Of a stretch of 64,000 bases of DNA, positions 57,863 through 64,000 are shown piece after piece (position 1 is the first letter of the stretch; the number at the start of each line of letters is the position of its first letter). The translations under genes and the position numbers were made by a program. Below the pieces are notes generated by a model. The model saw nothing but the letters and a program-made list of their open reading frames with translations. It was not told where the DNA came from and did not search any database. Origin of the DNA: Vulcaniibacterium gelatinicum (lineage in GTDB: Bacteria > Pseudomonadota > Gammaproteobacteria > Xanthomonadales > Xanthomonadaceae); NCBI RefSeq assembly GCF_008033445.1, contig NZ_VNKO01000012.1, positions 1-64,000 on the forward strand. Reading direction: 5' to 3'.

Positions 57863-59080
57863 GTGCCCCTCTACCGCTACAAGGCGCTCAACCCGCGCGG
57901 CGAACTGCTCGACGGCCAGATGGAGGCCGGCGACGAGCGCGAGGTGATCGCGCGGCTGCAGGAGCAGGGGCACCTGCCGGTGGAGGCGCGGCCGGCGGCG
58001 GAGGCCGGCGGCGAGTCGGCCTGGCGCGCGCTGCTGCGGCCCCGGCCCTTCGCCGGGGCGCGGCTGGTGCAGTTCACCCAGCAGCTGGCGACCCTGCTCG
58101 GCGCCGGCCAGCCGCTCGACCGTGCCCTGACCATCCTGCTCGAGCTGCCCGACGACGAGATCGCGCGCCGCACCATCGCCGACATCCGCGACGCGGTGCG
58201 CGGCGGCGCCTCGCTGTCGGCCGCGCTCGAGCGCCAGCACGGCACGTTCTCGCGCCTGTACGTGAACATGGTGCGCGCGGGCGAGGCCGGCGGCAGCCTG
58301 CAGGAGACGCTGCAACGGCTGGCCGACTACCTCGAGCGCAGCCGCGCGCTGCGCGGGCGGGTGGTCAACGCGCTGATCTATCCGGCGATCCTGCTGGTGC
58401 TGGTCGGGTTTGCGCTGCTGTTCCTGCTCGGCTACGTGGTGCCGCAGTTCGCGGCGATGTACGACAGCCTGGACGCGGAGCTGCCGCTGTTCACCCGCCT
58501 GATCCTGGGCCTGGGCCTGTTTGTGCGCGACTGGTGGATCGTGTTCCTGGTGCTGCCGGCGCTGGCGCTGTGGTGGTTGGACCGCAAGCGCCGCGACCCG
58601 GTGTTCCGCGAGCGGCTCGACGCCTGGCTGCTGCGGCAGCGGATCGCCGGGCCGGTGATCGCGCGGATCGAGACCGCGCGCCTGGCGCGCACGCTCGGCA
58701 CCCTGCTGCGCAACGGCGTGCCGCTGCTGACCGCGCTCGGGATCGGCCGCAACGTGCTCGGCAACCGGCTGCTGGCCGCGGACGTGGAGGCCGCGGCCGA
58801 GGAAGTGAAGAACGGCGTCGGCCTGTCCACCGCGCTGGCGCGCGGCAAGCGCTTCCCGCGCCTGGCGCTGCAGATGATCCAGGTCGGCGAGGAGTCCGGC
58901 GCGCTGGACGCGATGTTGCTCAAGACCGCCGACACCTTCGAGCAGGAGACCGCGCTGGCCCTGGACCGCATGCTCGCGGCGCTGGTGCCGGCGGTGATGC
59001 TGGTGCTGACCTTCGTGGTGATGACCGTGATCCTGGCGGTGCTGACCCCGATCTACGACCTGACCAGCGCGATCGGCTGA
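57863..59080 (+). CDS. gspF: T2SS inner-membrane platform protein GspF (second locus)
   Basis: 405 aa from a GTG start at 57863, reading PLYRYKALNPRGELLDG, the normal GspF opening; an upstream open stretch in the same frame has no family match. Two homologous domains follow (about 65-170 and 270-370), with membrane segments near 172-195, 225-243 and 375-398. Signature pieces are YVNMVRAGEAGGSLQETL and MIQVGEESGALDAMLLK. It is the platform protein of the second secretion system. Confidence 0.94.
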   Translation: MPLYRYKALNPRGELLDGQMEAGDEREVIARLQEQGHLPVEARPAAEAGGESAWRALLRPRPFAGARLVQFTQQLATLLGAGQPLDRALTILLELPDDEIARRTIADIRDAVRGGASLSAALERQHGTFSRLYVNMVRAGEAGGSLQETLQRLADYLERSRALRGRVVNALIYPAILLVLVGFALLFLLGYVVPQFAAMYDSLDAELPLFTRLILGLGLFVRDWWIVFLVLPALALWWLDRKRRDPVFRERLDAWLLRQRIAGPVIARIETARLARTLGTLLRNGVPLLTALGIGRNVLGNRLLAADVEAAAEEVKNGVGLSTALARGKRFPRLALQMIQVGEESGALDAMLLKTADTFEQETALALDRMLAALVPAVMLVLTFVVMTVILAVLTPIYDLTSAIG

Positions 59081-59164
59081 ACGCGGCCGCGCCGGGGCGT
59101 CTGCCGCCCGGCGCCGTGGAGTGGAACAATGCGCAGGATTCGCCCGACCCGACAGGATCGCCCC

Positions 59165-59596
59165 ATGACGTTTTCCCGAGCCATCACCCGTTCGCCTTCC
59201 GCGTCCGCGCAGGCCGGCTTCAGCCTGATCGAGATCATCCTGGTGGTGGTGCTGATCGGCGGCATCGTCGCCTTCGCCGCGAGCCGGATCCTGGGCGGCG
59301 GCGACCGCGCCAAGGCCAACCTGGCCCGCTCCCAGGTGCAGACCCTGGCCGAGAAGGTGCAGCAGTACGAGATGGACACCGGCAGCCTGCCGAACGCGCT
59401 GACCGACCTGGTGACCGACCCGGGCGCCAGCGGCTGGCTCGGGCCGTACGCCAAGGAGTCGGAGCTGAAGGATCCGTGGAACCGTCCGTTCGAATACCGC
59501 GTGCCGGGCGACGGCCGCCCGTTCGACCTGCTCAGCTACGGCAAGGACGGCCAGCCTGGCGGAACGAGCGTGGACGCCGACATCGTCTACGAGTGA
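59165..59596 (+). CDS. gspG: T2SS major pseudopilin GspG (second locus)
   Basis: 143 aa. A basic leader is followed by G-FSLIEIILVVVLIGGIV with Glu5, then WLGPYAKESELKDPWNRPFEYR and a C-terminal SYGKDGQPGGTSVDADIVYE calcium-site-like ending (split at GG). The sequence is of the xanthomonad XpsG type and differs clearly from the GspG of the first locus. Confidence 0.94.
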   Translation: MTFSRAITRSPSASAQAGFSLIEIILVVVLIGGIVAFAASRILGGGDRAKANLARSQVQTLAEKVQQYEMDTGSLPNALTDLVTDPGASGWLGPYAKESELKDPWNRPFEYRVPGDGRPFDLLSYGKDGQPGGTSVDADIVYE

Positions 59597-59623
59597 CCCG
59601 GGGCGGGCGGTGGGGCTGAGGAC

Positions 59624-60103
59624 ATGACGCCGCGGCACCGCCCCGTCGGCCTGCACGCGCTCCGCGGCTTCTCGTTGGTCGAGGTGCTGCTGGTGGTGGC
59701 GCTGGTCGCCGTCGTCAGCCTGCTCGCGGCCGGCGCGGTGCGCGGCGGCTTCGAGGGCGTGGCGCTGCGCTCGGCGGCGAAGGAGGTCGCCGCGCAGCTG
59801 CGCTATACCCGGGCGCGGGCGATCGCGACCGGGCAGCCGCAGCGTTTCACCATCGACCCGCGCGCGCACGCCTGGACCGCGCCGGAAGGCCGCCACGGCG
59901 AATTGCCGGAGCAGCTCGGCATCGAGTTCATCGGCGCGCGCGAGGTGCAGCCGCGCGAGGGCGAGGGCGCGATCGTGTTCTTCCCCGACGGCGCCTCCAC
60001 CGGCGGACGGATCCGGCTCGTCCGGCGCAGCGCGGCCTGGCAGGTGGACGTGACTTGGCTCACCGGCGAGGTGCGGTTGCGGCGCGCGGAGGCCATGCCG
60101 TGA
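59624..60103 (+). CDS. gspH: T2SS minor pseudopilin GspH (second locus)
   Basis: 159 aa. A 14-residue leader ends at G-FSLVEVLLVVALVAVVS with Glu5. The GspH/FimT-like pattern AAKEVAAQLRYTRARAIATG follows the helix. The C-terminal part includes IVFFPDGASTGGRI, a conserved GspH strand pair. It overlaps gspI by four bases (GTGA). Confidence 0.9.
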   Translation: MTPRHRPVGLHALRGFSLVEVLLVVALVAVVSLLAAGAVRGGFEGVALRSAAKEVAAQLRYTRARAIATGQPQRFTIDPRAHAWTAPEGRHGELPEQLGIEFIGAREVQPREGEGAIVFFPDGASTGGRIRLVRRSAAWQVDVTWLTGEVRLRRAEAMP

Positions 60104-60525
60104 ACCGTCGCGCCGCCGGCTTCAGCCTGATCGAGGTGCTGGTCGCCTTCGGCGTGCTCGCGCTCGCGCTCACCTTCCTGCTCGGCACGCTCTCCAGCGG
60201 CACCCGCCAGGTGCGCTGGGCCGACGAGGCCGGACGCGCCGCGCTGCACGCGCAGTCGCTGCTCGACCAGGTCGGGGTGGGCGAGCCGCTGCGGCCGGGG
60301 ATCGAGGAGGGCACGTTCGAGGAGGGCCGCTACCGCTGGACGCTGCAGGTCGAGCCCTGGCAGGACCCGGCCCGCGATCCGGCGCAGCCGCAGGATCCGG
60401 CCGCGCCGCAGCTGCTGCGCCTGGACCTGCAGGTGCAATGGCGCGACGGCGGTCCGCGCGAACGGCTGCACGTGCAGTCGCTGCGGCTGGCGGCGCCGGC
60501 GGCGGGGCAGGGGGTGCCGCCATGA
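60100..60525 (+). CDS. gspI: T2SS minor pseudopilin GspI (second locus)
   Basis: 141 aa from a GTG start overlapping the gspH stop. A very short leader (VNRRAAG) is followed by [17 protein letters not shown] with Glu5. [20 protein letters not shown] corresponds to the conserved helix end of GspI. The gene overlaps gspJ by four bases. Confidence 0.88.
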   Translation: MNRRAAGFSLIEVLVAFGVLALALTFLLGTLSSGTRQVRWADEAGRAALHAQSLLDQVGVGEPLRPGIEEGTFEEGRYRWTLQVEPWQDPARDPAQPQDPAAPQLLRLDLQVQWRDGGPRERLHVQSLRLAAPAAGQGVPP

Positions 60526-61160
60526 GACGCGCGCGCGGCTTCACCCTGATCGAGGTGCTGCTGGCGACCACGCTGCTGGCGCTGGGCCTGGCGCTCGCGC
60601 TCGCGACCCTGCGCGCGGCCACCGCCACGGTGCAGCGCGGCGAGGCGATCGCCGAGCGCAGCGAGCGCATGCGCGCGGTGGCGCAGTTCCTGCGCCGGCG
60701 CCTGGCCGGGGCGCGCCCGGTCGCGTTCGAGGTGGATCCCGACACCGGCGTGCCGCTGCGCTTCATCGGCGAGCCCGACCGCCTGCGTTTCGTCGCCGAC
60801 CTGCCCGACTACCTCGGCCGCGGCGGCCCGTACATGCACGACCTGCAGTTGCACGAAGGCCAGGACGGGCTGGAGCTGCGCGTGGACCTGAAGATGGTGC
60901 TGGCCGGCCTGCTGGTCGAGGAACGGCCGCCGCGCGAGCCGGAGCTGCTGGCCTCCGGGCTGAAGGAGGTGCGCTTCCGCTACCGCGCGCTGGACGAGCA
61001 GAACCGGCTCGGCGAATGGCAGGAGCGCTGGGAGTACGGCGACCGCCTGCCGCTGCAGGTCGAGGTCACCCTGCGCGACGCCGACGGCCGCGCCTGGCCG
61101 CCGCTGGTGGTGGCGCTGCCGCTGTCGGGCGGCGGCAACATCCTTGGAGGCGTGCCGTGA
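60522..61160 (+). CDS. gspJ: T2SS minor pseudopilin GspJ (second locus)
   Basis: 212 aa. The leader MRRARG is followed by [19 protein letters not shown] with Glu5, and then by a large beta-rich domain with [15 protein letters not shown] and [12 protein letters not shown], similar to GspJ of other xps loci. It overlaps gspI and gspK by four bases each. Confidence 0.88.
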   Translation: MRRARGFTLIEVLLATTLLALGLALALATLRAATATVQRGEAIAERSERMRAVAQFLRRRLAGARPVAFEVDPDTGVPLRFIGEPDRLRFVADLPDYLGRGGPYMHDLQLHEGQDGLELRVDLKMVLAGLLVEERPPREPELLASGLKEVRFRYRALDEQNRLGEWQERWEYGDRLPLQVEVTLRDADGRAWPPLVVALPLSGGGNILGGVP

Positions 61161-62038
61161 GCGCGCACGGCCAGCGCGGCGCGGCGCTGCTGCTGGTGCT
61201 GTGGCTGGTGACCCTGCTCACCGGCCTGATCGGCGCCTTCGCCCTGATCGCGAAGGTCGAAGGGCTGCAGGGCCGGGTGCTGCACCACGGCGTGATCGCC
61301 GCCCAGGCCGCGCGCGCCGGACTCGAATATGCAGTCGTGCGCGTGGCCGAGCAGGATCCGCGCCGGGCCTGGCTGGCCGATGGCCGCGAATATCCCTGGC
61401 GGTTCGGCGAAGCCGAAGTGCGGGTGCGGATCACCGACGAAGCCGGCAAGGTGGACCTGAACCTGGCCGACGCGCCGCTGCTGGCGGCGCTGTTCGAAGG
61501 CGCCGGCGCCGAGCCGTGGCAAGCGCGGCGGCTGGCCAATGCGGTGCTCGACTGGCGCGACGTGGATCCGCTCACCCAACCCGAGGGCGGCGCCGAGGAT
61601 CCGGACTACGAGGCCGCGGGCCTGCCCTACGGGGCCAAGGACGCGGCCTTCGAGAGCGTGGCCGAACTCGAGCAGGTGCTGGGCATGACCCCGGCGCTGT
61701 ACGCGAAGCTCGAACCGCACCTGACCGTGTACGCCGGCCGCATGCGCCCGGAGCCGGCGTTCGCCTCGGCGGAGGTGCTGGCGGCGATGGGGCTGGACGC
61801 GCAGCAGGTGCTGGCGCGGCGGCGGGCGTGGGATCCGGCTTCCGGCCTGCCCCCGCCGCAGCTCGACGGCACCCCGCTCGTGGCCGGAAACACCGGCACG
61901 TATAGTATCGAGAGCCGCGCACGCCTCCGCGATGGACGCGAGGCCATCCTGCGCGCCGTCGTCCGCAGCGGCGGGAATGCAGTGCCCGGATCGGCCTACA
62001 CGCCGCTGCGTTGGGAGGAAGGAGCGATGCCACGATGA
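61157..62038 (+). CDS. gspK: T2SS minor pseudopilin GspK (second locus)
   Basis: 293 aa from a GTG at 61157 with TTGGAGG six bases before it. The leader is short, then the hydrophobic segment [19 protein letters not shown] lacks Glu5, as usual in Gsp[16 protein letters not shown] and [20 protein letters not shown] belong to the conserved alpha-domain with its Asp-rich metal site. It overlaps gspL by four bases. Confidence 0.9.
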   Translation: MSAHGQRGAALLLVLWLVTLLTGLIGAFALIAKVEGLQGRVLHHGVIAAQAARAGLEYAVVRVAEQDPRRAWLADGREYPWRFGEAEVRVRITDEAGKVDLNLADAPLLAALFEGAGAEPWQARRLANAVLDWRDVDPLTQPEGGAEDPDYEAAGLPYGAKDAAFESVAELEQVLGMTPALYAKLEPHLTVYAGRMRPEPAFASAEVLAAMGLDAQQVLARRRAWDPASGLPPPQLDGTPLVAGNTGTYSIESRARLRDGREAILRAVVRSGGNAVPGSAYTPLRWEEGAMPR

Positions 62039-63183
62039 GCGCGCTGCGCGAGAGCGTCAGCCGTCTGCAGACCCGGATCCGGCCCGGGGCGGGCGGCTTT
62101 TTCGCGTGGTGGGCGCGCGCGCTCGCCGCCTGGCTGCCGGCGCGCTGGCGCCAGGCCTTGCGCGCCGGCCAGGAGCGCCTGCTGCTGGTGGAGCAGGCCG
62201 ACGGCCTGCTGCTGCGGCGCCAGCATGCCGAGGGCATGGACGATCTCGGCCGGCTCCCGGCCGCCGCCGACCTCGCCTTCGCCGAGGACGCGCTGGGCCC
62301 GCTGCTCGGGCCGGCGGTAGCCGACCTGCCGCGCTGGCTGCTGCTGCCCGCCGGCGCCGGCCTGCGCCGCACCCTGACGCTACCGGCCGCGGCCGCCGAG
62401 CGCCTGCGCGAGGTGGTCGCGTTCGAGATCGAGCGCCAGACCCCGTTCGCCGCCGATGCGGTGGCCTTCGACGCGCGCGTGCTCGGCCGCCGTGGCGAGG
62501 GCCAGATCGAGGCCGAGCTGGTGGTGGTGCCGCGCGCGACGCTGCAGGCGCAGTTGCAGGGGCTGGGCCCGCTGGCCGCCACGCTCTCGGGCGTGGACCT
62601 GGCCGATAGCGCCGGCATGCCGCTCGACGTGAACCTGCTGCCGCCGGCCCAACGCGTGCGACGCAGCGACCCATGGCGGACCTGGAACATCGCCTTCGCG
62701 GCGGTGGCGCTGGTGGCCCTGGTGGCGGGCCTGTGGCAGGTGCTGGACAACCGCCGCGCCGCCGTCGAAGCGCTGCAGGCGCGGGTGAAGGCGCTCGAAG
62801 GCCCGGCCGCACGCGCCGCGGCGCAACGCCAGCGCCTGGCCGACGCGGTCGCCGGCCAGGTCTATCTCGACCGCCTGCGTGCCGGCCGCCCGAGCGCGAT
62901 CGAGGTGATGGACGAACTCAGCCGCCGCCTGCCGGACAGCACCTACCTGGAGAAGCTCGCGATCGAGGGCGACCGCCTGTTGCTGATCGGCCTGAGCAGC
63001 GAGGCCTCGGCGCTGGTCGCGCGCCTGGAGGGCTCGAAGCTGTGGCGCGCGCCGGCGCTCACCGGCGCGCTGCAGCCCGACCCGCGCACCCGCCGCGACC
63101 GGTTCACCCTGACCGCGGAACTCGCGGTGACCGCACCGCCCAAGGAGGCCGCCGATGCCGGCAACGCCCGCGCCGGTCGCTGA
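62035..63183 (+). CDS. gspL: T2SS assembly protein GspL-like, PilM/PilN type (second locus)
   Basis: 382 aa. The cytoplasmic half resembles the PilM-like actin fold ([21 protein letters not shown] is a strong family match). One membrane helix lies near 222-240 ([19 protein letters not shown]). A periplasmic PilN-like part follows, with [20 protein letters not shown]. It should recruit GspE. It overlaps gspM by 29 bases. Confidence 0.87.
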   Translation: MSALRESVSRLQTRIRPGAGGFFAWWARALAAWLPARWRQALRAGQERLLLVEQADGLLLRRQHAEGMDDLGRLPAAADLAFAEDALGPLLGPAVADLPRWLLLPAGAGLRRTLTLPAAAAERLREVVAFEIERQTPFAADAVAFDARVLGRRGEGQIEAELVVVPRATLQAQLQGLGPLAATLSGVDLADSAGMPLDVNLLPPAQRVRRSDPWRTWNIAFAAVALVALVAGLWQVLDNRRAAVEALQARVKALEGPAARAAAQRQRLADAVAGQVYLDRLRAGRPSAIEVMDELSRRLPDSTYLEKLAIEGDRLLLIGLSSEASALVARLEGSKLWRAPALTGALQPDPRTRRDRFTLTAELAVTAPPKEAADAGNARAGR

Positions 63184-63778
63184 CCGCGACCGCTGGCTCG
63201 CGCTCGCGCTGCTGCTCGGCGCGCTTGCGCTCGCCTACCTGCTGCTGGTGCACCCGTGGTGGACGGTGCCGATGCGCGAGGCCAATGCGCGCATCCAGGC
63301 GCTGCAGCAGCGCGAACTGCGCTTGCGCACCGAGCTCGAACTGGCGCCGGAGGTCGAGCGGCGGCTGGCGGAGGTGGAGGCGCAGCGGCGCGTGCGCGCC
63401 GGCTTCCTGCCCGAGAGCACGCCCGAGCTGGCGACCGCCGGGCTGGTGCAGCGGCTGGAGACCGTGGTCGCCCAGGCCAGCCCCGGCAACCGCAGCTGCG
63501 CGATCACCAACCGCTCACCCCTGACCGAGTCGCGCCCGGGGCGCTTTCCACGCGTGACCGTGCAGGTGCGGCTGCGCTGCGGCGCGCCGGAACTGGCGGC
63601 GGTGCTGCACGCGCTCGAAGGCGGCACCCCGCGCATGTTCGTGGACAACCTCAACGTGCTCGCCCAGCGCTATTTCTTCATGGCCGGCCAGGCCGGCGGC
63701 GGCAGCGGCGGCCTGGACGTGAGCTTCGACCTGTACGGCTACATCGCCCCGGGCGGGGAGGCGGCGCGTGCGCGTTGA
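63155..63778 (+). CDS. gspM: T2SS assembly protein GspM-like (second locus)
   Basis: 207 aa, with AAGGAGG upstream of the ATG at 63155. One membrane helix (about 14-32) is followed by a coiled-coil stalk and a GspM/PilO-type periplasmic domain ending in FDLYGYIAPGG. It carries two cysteines in the periplasmic domain. The gene overlaps the next by 11 bases. Confidence 0.83.
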   Translation: MPATPAPVADRDRWLALALLLGALALAYLLLVHPWWTVPMREANARIQALQQRELRLRTELELAPEVERRLAEVEAQRRVRAGFLPESTPELATAGLVQRLETVVAQASPGNRSCAITNRSPLTESRPGRFPRVTVQVRLRCGAPELAAVLHALEGGTPRMFVDNLNVLAQRYFFMAGQAGGGSGGLDVSFDLYGYIAPGGEAARAR

Positions 63779-64000
63779 CCGGATCGGCCTGCGCACCTGG
63801 CTGCTGGCGGTGCTCGCCGGCTGGGCGCTGTTGGTGTGGCTGCTGGCGCTGGCCGGCATGGGCGGGCGGATCGCGCCGGTCGCGCCCGATCCGGCGCGCA
63901 TGCAGCGCCTGCCGGCCTTGCCTCCGCCGCCGCCGGAGCGGATCGGCCCGCTCGGCCAGTATGCCGAGATCGGCGCGCGGCCGCTGTTCTCGGAGAACCG
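63768..64000 (+). CDS. gspN: T2SS GspN/XpsN-like protein, truncated by the window end
   Basis: 77 codons are visible from a GTG at 63768. A membrane helix (TWLLAVLAGWALLVWLLAL) is followed by a proline-rich linker and YAEIGARPLFSENR, the RPLF-S-R motif seen at the start of GspC/GspN periplasmic regions. It corresponds to the small protein at 6002-6481 of the first locus. The secretin gene gspD is expected just beyond the window. Confidence 0.8.
   Translation, partial: MRVDRIGLRTWLLAVLAGWALLVWLLALAGMGGRIAPVAPDPARMQRLPALPPPPPERIGPLGQYAEIGARPLFSEN

Overview
The window is high-GC chromosomal DNA from a gammaproteobacterium of the Xanthomonadaceae/Lysobacteraceae group. Three things point there: two type II secretion (T2SS) loci in the xps-like order E-F-G-H-I-J-K-L-M-N-D, an O-antigen (LPS) island bounded by a metB-like gene and etfA (the position of the LPS locus in Xanthomonas), and a small H-NS-like protein of the kind common in xanthomonads. 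Genus cannot be settled from the sequence alone. No rRNA, tRNA, CRISPR array or insertion sequence was seen.

Layout. 128-8864: a T2SS operon on + (gspF, G, H, I, J, K, L, M, a short GspC/N-like protein and a lipoprotein secretin GspD), its start lying before the window. 9206-10636: a secreted, highly expressed-looking surface protein with its own promoter, a long structured leader and a strong terminator. 10809-11945: membrane acyltransferase. 12027-20630: metB-like gene followed by a tightly overlapping LPS/O-antigen set (wzm, wzt, sulfotransferase-like protein, two glycosyltransferases, PhyH-type dioxygenase). 20893-23202: a metzincin lipoprotein with FG-GAP repeats. 23311-28218: electron transfer flavoprotein genes etfA/etfB, 3-oxoacid CoA-transferase scoA/scoB and ETF-ubiquinone oxidoreductase, forming a fatty/amino acid oxidation block. 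28318-33732: alkB-type repair dioxygenase, a four-gene MCE/Mla-type lipid transporter operon on -, and a ThrE-type exporter. 33791-41177: H-NS-like regulator, proS, a DUF4124 protein, pssA, a probable holD, rimI and valS. 41181-45372: holC and pepA on -, divergent lptF-lptG on +. 45387-51852: RDD membrane protein, xerD, a DsbC-like lipoprotein and purL. 51926-54274: a repetitive PKD/HYR/PxKF surface protein on -. 54462-64000: a second T2SS operon on + (gspE, two inserted lower-GC hypothetical genes, then F, G, H, I, J, K, L, M and a truncated N).

How it fits together. Much of the window builds or serves the cell envelope: two secretion machines with likely secreted proteins beside each, O-antigen synthesis and ABC export (wzm/wzt), LPS transport to the outer membrane (lptF/lptG), phospholipid synthesis (pssA) and lipid trafficking (MCE system). 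Most transcription units overlap by 1-4 bases and are separated by perfect-stem hairpins at convergent ends.

The most unusual signal is at 19238-19444, at the end of the second LPS glycosyltransferase gene. An in-frame A AAA AAA heptamer has a GGAG upstream and, six bases downstream, a 23-pair hairpin spanning the stop codon. This is the layout of the dnaX programmed -1 frameshift site, and the -1 frame continues open for 62 codons with coding-like composition.
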